Counted from the stretch's first letter, positions 10,917-19,712 are shown. The stretch is DNA of 57,617 nt from Candidatus Faeciplasma pullistercoris (GCA_018715525.1 DVLL01000024.1:1-57617); one strand, 5' to 3'. The notes: generated by a model from the letters alone, not told the origin. A program made the numbers and translations.

Positions 10917-10945
10917 TTTATTTTTTCCTTAGAATGTAATATACT
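10917..10945 (+). promoter_or_regulatory. Probable promoter of murC-lexA-NUDIX
   Basis: TATACT (10940-10945) with a weak TTTATT 17 bases upstream, 65 bases before the murC ATG. Confidence 0.45.
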
Positions 10946-11009
10946 ATTCTTGAACGGGTCGCGGGTAAAAGCCGCGATGACTAAATCAGATTAATTTTCG
11001 GAGACTAAC

Positions 11010-12413
11010 ATGGAACTGTCGGAGCTTAAGAATATTCTTGACGGAAAAAAGCACATACATTTTATCGGAATAGGCGGCAGCGGAATGTACCCGCTGGCGC
11101 AGATTCTGCACGGGCTTGGCTACTATCTTACAGGCTCAGACAACAACGAGACGGAGACCCTTGACGCCGTGCGCAAAATGGGGATACCGGTGTATCTCGG
11201 GCAGCGGGCGGAAAACATCGAGGGCGCGGATCTGATCGTACACACCGCCGCCATAATGGCGGATAACCCTGAGCTTATCGCCGCAAGGGCAAGCGGAGTG
11301 CCGGTTCTGGAGCGCTCCGAGCTTTTGGGGCTGGTGACAAGCTGGTACTCTAACGCTGTCTGCGTCTCCGGCACTCACGGAAAAACAACCGTTTCCTCCA
11401 TGCTGACCGAGATATTTCTTGCGGCGGGCGTTGACCTTAGCTGCGTCATAGGCGGAAAGCTCCGCTCGATAGGCGGCTCGGGGCGTTTTGGGAAAAGCGA
11501 TACCATGGTGTGCGAGTCCTGCGAGTTTGTAGACACCTTCCTCAAGCTTTATCCGGACGTCGCGCTGATACTCAACATCGACGCCGATCACTTGGACTAT
11601 TTCGGGACGGTCGAGAACCTTAAGCGCTCCTTTAAAAAATTCGCTTCCAACGCCACCAAGTGCGTAGTCTATAACGGAGACGACAAGAATACGCTCGACG
11701 TCGTTTCGGCTGTTTCCGGCAAGGACAAGGTGAGCTTCGGCTGGACGGACAAAAACGATTTCTATCCGGTGATATTATCGAGAAAGGGACTTCTTGCCGA
11801 GCTTGAGATATGGCATAAGGGCGAAAAGCTCCTTAAGACCGAGCTTCACATCCCCGGCAGGCACAACATCCTGAACGCCGCGGCGGCGACAGCGGCTGCA
11901 TACTACTGCGGCATAAGCGCCTCGGACATCGCTAAGGGCATAGCAGGCTTCAGGGGAGCGATAAGACGGTTTGAGAAGATAGCCGAAATTGGAGGAGTCA
12001 CCATAGCTGACGACTACGCCCATCACCCTGCGGAGATAACCGCTACTCTTCGCGCGGCGAAGGAGCTCGATTATGGGAGGATAGTCGCTGTTCACCAGCC
12101 GTTTACCTATTCCCGCACGGCGATGCTGCTTGACGATTTCGCGAAAGCTCTTGATATAGCCGACCTTACCGTCCTCACCGAGATAATGGGCTCGAGGGAG
12201 AAAAACACCTATGGAATACACTCCTCCGACCTTGCCGCGAAGCTTGAGCGCTGCGTTCTGACCCCTACCTTTGACGAGTGCGTCGAGTACTTATATAATA
12301 ATGTAAGGCCGGGAGACCTCGTGATAACCATGGGCTGCGGGGATATATACAAGGTAGCCAAGCGGCTTGCCGCAAAAATGGAGGAGCCCAACGGGGAGGC
12401 TAAAAAGCAGTGA
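11010..12413 (+). CDS. murC: UDP-N-acetylmuramate--L-alanine ligase
   Basis: 467 residues, the usual MurC length. It adds L-Ala to UDP-MurNAc using ATP in the cytoplasm, the first amino-acid step of peptidoglycan precursor synthesis. It has the N-terminal Rossmann motif IGIGGSGM, the ATP loop GTHGKTT (121-127), LNIDADHLDYF in the central domain and DDYAHHPAEI at the domain border. The stop overlaps the lexA start by one base (TGATG), so the two are translationally coupled. That links cell-wall synthesis with the SOS repressor in one transcript. Confidence 0.96.
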   Translation: MELSELKNILDGKKHIHFIGIGGSGMYPLAQILHGLGYYLTGSDNNETETLDAVRKMGIPVYLGQRAENIEGADLIVHTAAIMADNPELIAARASGVPVLERSELLGLVTSWYSNAVCVSGTHGKTTVSSMLTEIFLAAGVDLSCVIGGKLRSIGGSGRFGKSDTMVCESCEFVDTFLKLYPDVALILNIDADHLDYFGTVENLKRSFKKFASNATKCVVYNGDDKNTLDVVSAVSGKDKVSFGWTDKNDFYPVILSRKGLLAELEIWHKGEKLLKTELHIPGRHNILNAAAATAAAYYCGISASDIAKGIAGFRGAIRRFEKIAEIGGVTIADDYAHHPAEITATLRAAKELDYGRIVAVHQPFTYSRTAMLLDDFAKALDIADLTVLTEIMGSREKNTYGIHSSDLAAKLERCVLTPTFDECVEYLYNNVRPGDLVITMGCGDIYKVAKRLAAKMEEPNGEAKKQ

Positions 12414-13006
12414 TGTTAAGCGACAAGGACAGGGCGGTATACGAGTATATAAGGCAGAGCGCGGCGGACGGCATACCGCCTACCGTGAGGGAGATCTGCT
12501 CCGCGCTCGGCATCAAATCCACCTCGACGGTTCACCGCTCGATACAAAGGCTGGTCGAGGAGGGGCTTCTTGAGAAACGCGGCGAGAACCTCAATCGTTC
12601 GGTGACGCTCAGAGAGGACAGGGACAGCCTCAGCGTCCCGCTTTTGGGAACTGTCACCGCAGGCAAGCCCATAACCGCCATCGAGGATATAGAGGGCTAC
12701 ATAAGCTTCAAGACAAATAAGAGGTATGACGGCAGGTTGTTCGCGCTTCGGGTCAGGGGAGATTCGATGATAAACGCCGCGATTCTGGACGGCGACACCA
12801 TAGTGGTGGAGCAGTGCTCCTCCGCCGAAAACGGTCAGATAGTTGTTGCGCTGATCGACGGCAGCGACGCGACTGTCAAGCGGTTTTACAAGGAGAACGG
12901 GCACTACAGGCTTCAGCCCGAGAACGACAGCATGCAGCCGATAATCCTTGACGAGGTGTCGATACTCGGCAGGGTGGTGGCTGTTATCAGGTATATAGAC
13001 GATTAA
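12413..13006 (+). CDS. lexA: SOS repressor LexA
   Basis: 197 residues. The N-terminal winged helix-turn-helix (PPTVREICSALGIKSTSTVHRSIQRLVEEGLL) binds SOS boxes. The C-terminal S24 domain cleaves itself at Ala83-Gly84 when RecA filaments form. The catalytic pair is Ser118 (RGDSMINA) and Lys156 (ATVKRFYK). The ATG at 12413 overlaps the murC stop; a GTG three bases earlier is possible. No obvious SOS box was seen upstream of murC, so autoregulation is not evident here. Confidence 0.95.
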   Translation: MLSDKDRAVYEYIRQSAADGIPPTVREICSALGIKSTSTVHRSIQRLVEEGLLEKRGENLNRSVTLREDRDSLSVPLLGTVTAGKPITAIEDIEGYISFKTNKRYDGRLFALRVRGDSMINAAILDGDTIVVEQCSSAENGQIVVALIDGSDATVKRFYKENGHYRLQPENDSMQPIILDEVSILGRVVAVIRYIDD

Positions 13007-13035
13007 GGCTGCGGCGTACCGCTAAGGAGGAAAAA

Positions 13036-13578
13036 ATGACTGTTGAGCATTTACAGGAAAAGACGCTTGAGAGCGAGGAGATATACGACGGCAGGATACT
13101 CAAGCTCAAAAGGGACAAGGTCCAGCTTGAAAACGGCGAGGACGCGATAAGAGAGTATGTTGTCCACAGCGGAGGAGTGTGTATTCTTCCGATAAACGAC
13201 AGGGGCGAGATACTGTTCGTGCGCCAGTTCAGATACCCGTTCCACACCGTTCTGCTCGAGATACCCGCCGGAAAGCGGGAGGCTGGCGAGGAGCCGCTCG
13301 CCTGCGGCGTCCGCGAGCTCAAGGAGGAGATAGGCGCAAGGGCTGAGAAGATTACATACCTTGGCAAGCTTTATCCCACAGTGGCTTATGACACCGAGGT
13401 AATATATATGTACATGGCGCAGGGGCTGGACATGAGCGAGCAGCATCTTGACGCCGACGAGTTTGTCGACATAGTGCCGATTCCCTTTGACGAGGCGGTA
13501 AATATGGTTATGCGGGACGAGATACCCGACAGCAAGACCCAGATAGCCATACTCAAGGCGAAGGCTTTGCTCGGCTGA
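13036..13578 (+). CDS. NUDIX hydrolase, ADP-ribose pyrophosphatase type
   Basis: 180 residues. The Nudix box runs from G79 to G100 (GKREAGEEPLACGVRELKEEIG). The preceding RQFRYPFHTVLLEIPAG is characteristic of the ADP-ribose pyrophosphatase group (NudF-like), which hydrolyses ADP-ribose to AMP and ribose-5-phosphate. Shine-Dalgarno CTAAGGAGG at 13021-13029. It lies 29 bases after lexA and is likely in the same operon. Confidence 0.9.
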   Translation: MTVEHLQEKTLESEEIYDGRILKLKRDKVQLENGEDAIREYVVHSGGVCILPINDRGEILFVRQFRYPFHTVLLEIPAGKREAGEEPLACGVRELKEEIGARAEKITYLGKLYPTVAYDTEVIYMYMAQGLDMSEQHLDADEFVDIVPIPFDEAVNMVMRDEIPDSKTQIAILKAKALLG

Positions 13579-13589
13579 ACATATCCGGT

Positions 13590-13636
13590 ATAAAACAGCT
13601 CCCCCTGCGGCAGTTATTTTTGCCGCAGAGGGAGCT
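13590..13636 (-). terminator. Terminator of the fts/S41 unit
   Basis: A 16-bp stem with one imperfection (13597-13612 with 13621-13636). On the minus strand the imperfection is a G-U pair and GTTTTAT follows, so it most likely ends the minus-strand unit; it lies between convergent genes. Confidence 0.65.
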
Positions 13637-13669
13637 TGCTGTATAGCAGGAGGCAAAGCCTTCCGCCTT

Positions 13670-14842
13670 TTAATTTGCCGTCTGTGAAATAACCTCTATT
13701 GCCTTTTTGATGCAGGCGTCGGTGTTCTCGTCAAGCTTTATCAGGTCGGCAGGAGTATCCGCCGCCATAGCTATTTCATAGTCCGGCTGAACGCCGGTGC
13801 CGGAAAAGCTGGTGTGCGTGGTCGACAGAGTCGCGACCGGTATGCCTATGGCTGTGCTGTCATAGAGGTCGAATATCTCGCTGAGCTCCGCATTGCCCGC
13901 CGTAGACGAGCCTATTACCCAGGCAGATCCAAGCCCGTCGTGAAGCGAAACCGCCATCAGCTCGGCGGGACCCGAGGTCCTTGAGTTTACAAGTATGGCT
14001 ACCGGAATGGTTATAGCGTTGTCTCCGCTTGCCGGGTCTGCCTCGGAGGACTCTCCGGTGAGCTCAGTCTCGATATAGGGCACGCTTCCCGGCGGGAGAA
14101 GCACGTTCAAAAGGTTGAATACCGGCTCGAATATCATTCCGGTGTTGTTTCTAAGGTCGATTATTATACCCTTGACATCCGAGGAAAGAAGCATGGAGTA
14201 GGCGGCGATAAACTGCTGATAGGTTTTTTCCGAGAACTCGTATACCTGGATGTAGCCGTAGCTGCCGAAAATGTCGGTCCTCACCGAGGCGACTGTCATC
14301 TGGATGGTGGATACCGATACAGAGCGGTCAACTCCGCCGGAGCGGATAGTGAGCATAAGCGGCGTGCCGCTTTCCGCGCGGAGAAGGGCATATGCCCTGT
14401 CGTAGCCCATTTCAAGCACGCTTTCGCCGTTGATTTCAATTATGCTCTCGCCTACCGCGAGTCCTGCCGCGGCGGCGGGGCTGTTTGCTATGACATGGGT
14501 TATCTGCGGGCAGCCGCCGACCTCCTCCGCGTATATGCCTATTCCGAGGTGCGTGCCGCTGAGGTGCTCGCGGTAGAGCGTGTACTCAAACGCGTCGTAG
14601 TACTCGGCGTCATTGCTGCCAAGAACATCTATATAGGCGTCGGCAAGCGATTCGATAAGAGCGTCCTCGTCTATCGTGCCGTCGTAGTAGGAGCGGACAT
14701 AGGTGTCAATCTGCTCCAGCTTTGTGTACATCTCGGCTCTTTGCTGGACGTCAGCCACCAGCCCGTCGTAGATGCTCATCGAGTAGCTTGTGGATATGAT
14801 AAAGGTTATCGCTGCCGCTATCGCCATCAAAGAGATTGTCAA
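13670..14842 (-). CDS. S41-family (C-terminal processing peptidase-like) membrane protein, probably inactive
   Basis: 390 residues from a TTG at 14842. The frame is open eight codons further up and reads xNKKISLGLTISLMAIAAA, where x is ACG at 14864-14866, correctly spaced from AGGGGGA; the true start may be that ACG. An N-terminal membrane anchor is followed by a PDZ domain (GLAVGESIIEINGESVLEMG) and an S41 domain (KGIIIDLRNNTG). The usual Ser region reads NSRTSGPAELMA and the usual TxGKG loop reads TAGNAEL, so the catalytic Lys is Asn. Activity is doubtful. It lies downstream of ftsE-ftsX-M23 and could act as a scaffold or regulator in cell separation (inference). Confidence 0.8.
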   Translation of the reverse strand: MTISLMAIAAAITFIISTSYSMSIYDGLVADVQQRAEMYTKLEQIDTYVRSYYDGTIDEDALIESLADAYIDVLGSNDAEYYDAFEYTLYREHLSGTHLGIGIYAEEVGGCPQITHVIANSPAAAAGLAVGESIIEINGESVLEMGYDRAYALLRAESGTPLMLTIRSGGVDRSVSVSTIQMTVASVRTDIFGSYGYIQVYEFSEKTYQQFIAAYSMLLSSDVKGIIIDLRNNTGMIFEPVFNLLNVLLPPGSVPYIETELTGESSEADPASGDNAITIPVAILVNSRTSGPAELMAVSLHDGLGSAWVIGSSTAGNAELSEIFDLYDSTAIGIPVATLSTTHTSFSGTGVQPDYEIAMAADTPADLIKLDENTDACIKKAIEVISQTAN

Positions 14843-14885
14843 TCCGAGGGATATCTTTTTATTCGTAGCCTATTCCCCCTTCAGC

Positions 14886-16187
14886 TCAGGTCTTGATGAG
14901 GTTGAAGGACTCGGGGTCGAGTCTCTCGCCGTCCACTCTTACCTCAAAGTGAAGATGAGCGCCGGTGGAGTAGCCGGTCGAGCCGACATAGCCTATCACA
15001 TCTCCGGTGGTAACATGGTCGCCCTCTTCCACTATTATCTCCTTTGAGTGACCGTACAGGGTGGCGTATCCGCCGCCGTGGTCGATTATGCAGTAGTTTC
15101 CGAAGCCGCCTCCGCAGCCGCAGGACTTTCTCTTACCGTAGTCGTGCGTGCAGCCGTTGTTTACGAATATGACAACTCCGGAGTTGGCGGCGGTTATCTC
15201 AGCGCCGTCTATTCCCGAGCCGGATATGTCGATTCCGCGGTGGGTGGTTCCCCAGCGGCTTCCGTAGCCGGAGGTTATATGGTAATAGCCGGGCACAGGC
15301 CACAGGAAGGTTCCAGGTTCAAGGTCTCCCATGTATTCCTGTCTTGACTGCTCGCGGATGATTCTTTGGATTTCTTCCTCTATTTTCTCCGCCTCTTCAT
15401 CGAGCTCGTCGCGGTTATCCTCATAAGATTGCTGCATGTCCTCAAGGCGCTCTATCTCCGCCTTGCTCTCGCTGTAAAGCTCCTCGAGCCCATCAAGCTC
15501 GAGATACCATTCTTCCCTCAGCGATTCCACCTCCGTTTTTTTGAGGTTGACCTCCTCTTTGTTCGCTTCAAGGTCGGATATCATGTTCTCAAGCTCAAGC
15601 TTGCTGTTTTCATAGCTATCCTTTACCTCAAGGAGATGGTCGATAAGCTCGTCGTTATAATCCGCGACTCGCTTTACCAGCTCAAGCTTCATAAGCATGT
15701 CGAAGAAGTCGGATGCGCCCATAAGTACGGACGCGACCGAATCAGTTCCCGAAATGTACATGGCTCTGAGCTGAGAGCCGTAAATTTTAACGCCCTCTTC
15801 TATCTCCGCCTGCTGATCTGCTATAAGCAGCTCGGTCTTGTCTATCTCCGCCTCCTTGAGGGCAATTTGATCCTCAAGGTCGGATATCTGCCCGTCATAG
15901 TTGGAAATCAGCTCGGACAGGGTTCTTATATACTCCTCGGTAGTCTCGATCTGCTCGTCGATATACTCCTGGTTCTCCTCCTCAAGCTCGATGTCGTGCT
16001 CTGTTTCGGAGATGGCGTCGTCCAGCTCTTCCTTTTCACGTTCTATCTCTTCCAGCCTGTCCTCAAGCTCCTTTTGAGTGGAGTCGGCAAGAGTGTGCGG
16101 AGTGCCGTAGTATACCGACGCGCTCATGGCGGTCAGCACTGCTGCGAATACCGCAAAACCCCGTTTAAACTTAGATGAAAGTCTCAC
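14886..16187 (-). CDS. M23 murein hydrolase activator/endopeptidase with coiled coil (EnvC/PcsB-like)
   Basis: 433 residues from a GTG at 16187 with AAAGGA upstream. A signal peptide (KRGFAVFAAVLTAMSASVYYG) is followed by a long charged coiled coil (about 35-270). The C-terminal LytM/M23 zinc domain has HRGID (His316, Asp320) and HLHFE (His411, His413), so the metal ligands appear intact. An inserted loop CTHDYGKRKSCGCGGG (4 Cys) precedes FGNYCIIDHG and is unusual. Directly downstream of ftsX, it fits the secreted partner that FtsEX holds and activates through the coiled coil, as EnvC or PcsB do in other bacteria (family knowledge). Confidence 0.92.
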   Translation of the reverse strand: MRLSSKFKRGFAVFAAVLTAMSASVYYGTPHTLADSTQKELEDRLEEIEREKEELDDAISETEHDIELEEENQEYIDEQIETTEEYIRTLSELISNYDGQISDLEDQIALKEAEIDKTELLIADQQAEIEEGVKIYGSQLRAMYISGTDSVASVLMGASDFFDMLMKLELVKRVADYNDELIDHLLEVKDSYENSKLELENMISDLEANKEEVNLKKTEVESLREEWYLELDGLEELYSESKAEIERLEDMQQSYEDNRDELDEEAEKIEEEIQRIIREQSRQEYMGDLEPGTFLWPVPGYYHITSGYGSRWGTTHRGIDISGSGIDGAEITAANSGVVIFVNNGCTHDYGKRKSCGCGGGFGNYCIIDHGGGYATLYGHSKEIIVEEGDHVTTGDVIGYVGSTGYSTGAHLHFEVRVDGERLDPESFNLIKT

Positions 16188-16209
16188 TTTGATTTCCTTT
16201 CCGCTGCGC

Positions 16210-17115
16210 CTATACGTTCAGATGCTTTCTTGTCGCCATTACCGTGCCGAGGGAGGATATCAATGCTCCGCAGGCAAGGTAGCAAACTCCTGTCGCCAAG
16301 GCTAAATCCTTGAAGGGAATAAGCCCGGAGGAGGTAAAGAATGACCAGGACTTAAGATAGTCGGTGGCAATGTTATAGATCTCAACATACGCAAACCAGG
16401 TAAGTCCGAAGGCTACTACCGACGCCAAAAGCCCGATGGTGAGTCCCTCAACGAAGAAGGGTATCCTTATAAAGCTCTTGGACGCGCCGACATAGCGCAT
16501 TATGTTTATCTCGCGCCGCCTTGCGTAAACGCTAGTGCGGGTGGAGTTTGATATTATCACAAAGCACGCTACAGCCAGCGCGACAATGATAACGATGAAT
16601 ACCACTGCCCCGACGTTGCGCACGCTTGTGAGGATGCTCGCGAAGTCGTTAGGAGCCTTGACCAGCTCCACAGAATCCATAGCCTGTATCTCAGAGACGG
16701 TCTGGGAAAGCAGGGATATGTCCGATACTCTTACCCTGTAGCAGTCGGGGAGCGGGTTTTCGGTTATGTAGTCAAAGAGCGCCTGCTCGTCGGCAGTCAT
16801 TTCCGACTGCATGTCTATCCACGCTTCCTCCTTGGAGTAGAAGTTGACCTCGAATATGTTGGGATTTTCGGCAAGCCTGCTGCCAAGAAGAGAAATGTTG
16901 TTGTCCGGGGTGCCGTCCAGAATGACGACTACTACCTCGTTTCTTTGCTCTATCGAGCCGATGAGGCGGGAGATGTTGAGAGAAGCCAGCACCGCGAAGC
17001 CCACCATCATCAGTGAAATGATTACTATGCACAAAGACGCGAAGGTGTTAATTCTGTTATGCCATACGCTTGCGAGCCCCTGCTTCACAAGGTACTTAAA
17101 GCTGCTGGGTCTCAT
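16210..17115 (-). CDS. ftsX: Cell division protein FtsX
   Basis: 301 residues with one N-terminal membrane segment (FASLCIVIISLMMVGFAVLAS), a large external loop and three C-terminal segments (VVFIVIIVALAVACFVIIS, VEGLTIGLLASVVAFGLTWF, ALATGVCYLACGALISSLG), the FtsX layout. With FtsE it transmits ATP-driven conformational change to a periplasmic or cell-wall hydrolase at the septum. Its ATG overlaps the end of ftsE by 20 bases and has AGGAGG upstream. The M23 gene follows closely. Confidence 0.95.
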   Translation of the reverse strand: MRPSSFKYLVKQGLASVWHNRINTFASLCIVIISLMMVGFAVLASLNISRLIGSIEQRNEVVVVILDGTPDNNISLLGSRLAENPNIFEVNFYSKEEAWIDMQSEMTADEQALFDYITENPLPDCYRVRVSDISLLSQTVSEIQAMDSVELVKAPNDFASILTSVRNVGAVVFIVIIVALAVACFVIISNSTRTSVYARRREINIMRYVGASKSFIRIPFFVEGLTIGLLASVVAFGLTWFAYVEIYNIATDYLKSWSFFTSSGLIPFKDLALATGVCYLACGALISSLGTVMATRKHLNV

Positions 17116-17788
17116 CCATGCCTCCTATAACCTCGTCAAAGACGACTGCGCCGGTGTTGATGTTGATTATTCTTCCTCCGAAGTACTTGACAAGGTCGTG
17201 CTGGTGGGTGACCATTACGACTGTCGTGCCGCAGGCGTTTATTGCCTTGAGAAGGTCTACTATCTCATAGCTGCGCTCCGGGTCGATATTTCCGGTCGGC
17301 TCGTCCGCGATAATGAGCTGAGGGTCGTTTACAAGCGCCCTCGCCAGAGCCACACGCTGCTGCTCTCCTCCCGAGAGATCATTGGGATAGGATTTTGCCT
17401 TCTGCGCGAGTCCTACGAGGCTTATAACATACGGAACTCTCGAGCGGATGTACTTTGTCGGAGCGTCTATCGCGCGAAGCGCAAACGCCACGTTGTCGTA
17501 TACCGTCATCGAGGGGATAAGTCGAAAGTCCTGGAACACTACGCCTATCGTGCGGCGAAGCTCGGGGATCTTTCGCGATTTGAGCTTGTTCAGATTGTAG
17601 CCGTTGACGGTCACCTCGCCCTGAGTGGCGGCAAGCTCCCTGAGCATTAGCTTTATAAGTGTGCTTTTGCCCGCGCCCGACGCGCCCACTATAAACGCGA
17701 ACTCGCCGTCGTCTATCTTGAGGCTGACATGCTGCAGGGCGTGCTGTCCGGTCGGGTAGGTGTATGAGACATTTTTAAACTCAACCAT
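17096..17788 (-). CDS. ftsE: Cell division ATP-binding protein FtsE
   Basis: 230 residues, a complete ABC ATPase: Walker A GASGAGKST (35-43), signature LSGGEQQR (138-145), Walker B LIIADEPTGN (158-167) and a switch His (MVTHQHDLV). It energises FtsX. The upstream minus-strand terminator at 17835-17873 separates it from the regulator gene. No clear promoter was seen in the remaining 50 bases, so read-through or a weak promoter must supply transcription. Confidence 0.96.
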   Translation of the reverse strand: MVEFKNVSYTYPTGQHALQHVSLKIDDGEFAFIVGASGAGKSTLIKLMLRELAATQGEVTVNGYNLNKLKSRKIPELRRTIGVVFQDFRLIPSMTVYDNVAFALRAIDAPTKYIRSRVPYVISLVGLAQKAKSYPNDLSGGEQQRVALARALVNDPQLIIADEPTGNIDPERSYEIVDLLKAINACGTTVVMVTHQHDLVKYFGGRIININTGAVVFDEVIGGMDETQQL

Positions 17789-17834
17789 TTTTGAAACCTT
17801 TCTTTGGGATAAAGGAAAAAGAGAATACCTGCTG

Positions 17835-17873
17835 AAAAAAACAGGGAGAACAAACTTTGATGCCTGTTCTCCC
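17835..17873 (-). terminator. Terminator of the CdaR/PucR-type regulator gene
   Basis: The arms GGGAGAACA and TGTTCTCCC are followed on the minus strand by TGTTTTTTTC. Confidence 0.85.
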
Positions 17874-17933
17874 GAACCGGAGAAAACTGGCTTGATCCGT
17901 TTTCACCGGTCAATGAGTTCGGAGCGATTTTGC

Positions 17934-19022
17934 TTAGAACTTGACCGGGTCAGCCGAGAGGTACTTCTTGACCATCAGCGCGATCTTAAAGATTATCGCG
18001 TGGTCAAACTCTCTTAGGTCGAGTCCGGTAAGCTTCTTGATCTTCTCAAGACGGTAAACGAGAGTGTTTCTGTGGACGAACAGCTTCCTTGAGGTCTCGG
18101 AGACGTTGAGGTTGTTCTCAAAGAACTTCTGGATAGTGAACAGGGTCTCCTGATCCAGCGACTCTATCGAGCCCTTCTTGAATACCTCGCGCAGGAAGGT
18201 CTCGCACAGCGTCGTGGGCAGGTGGTAGATAAGTCTCGCGATGCCCAGGTTCTCATAGCTGACTATGTTCTTCTCGGTGTCGAACACCTTGCCGACCTCG
18301 AGGGCGATCTGAGCCTCCTTGAAGGAAATAGCAAGGTTTCTGATGTTGTCAACTACCGTTCCCACGCCGATGCTCACCTTGGTGTAGAACTCGCTGACAA
18401 GGGTGTCTGAGATGGAGAACGCGAGCTTCTCAAGGTCGGCAGGCTCTATTCCGGGCCTTACCTCCTTGATGAGCACAATGTCCGTCTCGCTGATGGTAAA
18501 GACAAAGTCCTTTGACTTGTCCTGGAAGAGGTTCTGTATCACGTCGAAGGCGGAGACATCGTTGGTGGCCACTATCCTTATCAGGAATACCACCCTTGTG
18601 ACGCTCGAGTTGAAGTGAAGCTCTCTTGCCTTGAGCTGGATATCTCCAGGAAGAATGTTGTCCAAAACAACATTCTTGACAAAGTTGTTTCGGTCATACT
18701 TTTCGTCGTAGAACTGCTGCAGGTTGGTCAGGGTGACGCAGAGCATGGATGCATATTTGTGGGCTGCGTCATCGGTGCCCTCCGCAAAGACGAAGTATTC
18801 GCTCTTGGGCTTGCTAAGACCAAAGGGCATGTATGTGTAGCCGTCGCGGATAAAGCAATCGTTGGTGTCGCTTAGATCCAAGTTGATAAGCTCGTTGGTG
18901 CAGCCCACCTTTGAGGGGTCGCTGCACGCGATTATCAGCGCGTTGCAGTCGATTACGCCGAGCTCGCAGTTGGTGATTTCATGCATCTGCTGAAGAACTC
19001 CCTGAAAAAGTCTGTTGGACAT
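17934..19022 (-). CDS. CdaR/PucR-family transcriptional regulator
   Basis: 362 residues from the ATG at 19022 (Shine-Dalgarno CAGGGAG, 8 bases); a longer frame is not supported. The N-terminal part resembles a sugar-diacid/GAF-like sensor (MHEITNCELGVIDCNALIIACS), the middle a degenerate GGDEF-like segment, and the C-terminus the HTH_30 domain (VSETSRKLFVHRNTLVYRLEKIKKLTGLDLREFD). CdaR proteins activate carbohydrate or related catabolic genes; no catabolic genes lie nearby, so the target is unknown. A 13-base palindrome TTACAAATTGTAA at 19108-19120 upstream is a candidate operator. Confidence 0.88.
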   Translation of the reverse strand: MSNRLFQGVLQQMHEITNCELGVIDCNALIIACSDPSKVGCTNELINLDLSDTNDCFIRDGYTYMPFGLSKPKSEYFVFAEGTDDAAHKYASMLCVTLTNLQQFYDEKYDRNNFVKNVVLDNILPGDIQLKARELHFNSSVTRVVFLIRIVATNDVSAFDVIQNLFQDKSKDFVFTISETDIVLIKEVRPGIEPADLEKLAFSISDTLVSEFYTKVSIGVGTVVDNIRNLAISFKEAQIALEVGKVFDTEKNIVSYENLGIARLIYHLPTTLCETFLREVFKKGSIESLDQETLFTIQKFFENNLNVSETSRKLFVHRNTLVYRLEKIKKLTGLDLREFDHAIIFKIALMVKKYLSADPVKF

Positions 19023-19107
19023 TTGACATACTCCCTGAATCAAGATTTTAAAAATATACGCATTAGGCAGAATTTATGGGCTGCCAAGTCACGCATTTCA
19101 TCATTTA

Positions 19108-19120
19108 TTACAAATTGTAA
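19108..19120. promoter_or_regulatory. Palindrome upstream of the CdaR-like gene, possible operator
   Basis: The perfect 13-base palindrome TTACAAATTGTAA lies 85 bases upstream of the regulator start in an AT-rich promoter region. Function is inferred from position only. Confidence 0.35.
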
Positions 19121-19301
19121 CACATTTTTTTCTGCCATGTGTTAACAAACTATGAATGCGCCAAAAAAATAACTAATTTTTTATACATTATTACCAAGCC
19201 CAAAAATATTAACCAAAAAAGGCAGGCGTTTCGTCAAAAAAGCCAATATATTATCATGGAGCAAAGGCAGAGCGGCGTGTATTACAGCAGCGCCGCAAAA
19301 G

Positions 19302-19339
19302 AAAAAGACTGCCAAACACGCCTACGGCGCGCGGCAGTC
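19302..19339 (-). terminator. Terminator of the HPr gene
   Basis: The arms GACTGCC and GGCAGTC are followed on the minus strand by TTTTTCTTTTG. Confidence 0.8.
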
Positions 19340-19364
19340 TTCAAATCAGGCTGAAAAACACAAA

Positions 19365-19631
19365 TTACCTATCGGTAAATTCGCTCTCGACCAAAGCGAC
19401 GAGGCTGTTTACGGCAGTTTCTTCATCAGGACCGTCAGCGATTATTCTTATCGAAGTGCCGCCGATAATGCCGAGAGAAAGAACCCCCAAAAGGCTCTTG
19501 CCGTTTACTCTTCTCTCTTCCTTCTCGACCCAGATGGAAGACTTGAATTCATTTGCCTTCTGGATAAAGAAAGTAGCGGGACGAGCGTGAAGACCAACCT
19601 GGTTCTTGACCACAACATCTTTTACGAACAT
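19365..19631 (-). CDS. ptsH: Phosphocarrier protein HPr
   Basis: 88 residues from the ATG at 19631, preceded by GGAGAG. It carries phosphate from enzyme I to sugar transporters on His15 (GLHARPA). The regulatory Ser46 is present (GKSLLGVLSLG), so it can act in catabolite control through HPr kinase and CcpA, as in other Firmicutes. It stands alone, without ptsI. It has its own strong promoter and terminator. Confidence 0.94.
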   Translation of the reverse strand: MFVKDVVVKNQVGLHARPATFFIQKANEFKSSIWVEKEERRVNGKSLLGVLSLGIIGGTSIRIIADGPDEETAVNSLVALVESEFTDR

Positions 19632-19712
19632 ATCAATAACTCTCCATTTCAATAGCTATCGTCTAACCGATTCTTATGCTGCTTTTTTGCAGGCTCTTAA
19701 ATGACATATTAT

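Noticed and set aside
19139-19354. 71-codon plus-strand frame before the HPr terminator
   Set aside because: No ribosome site, AT-rich random composition, and overlap with a terminator.
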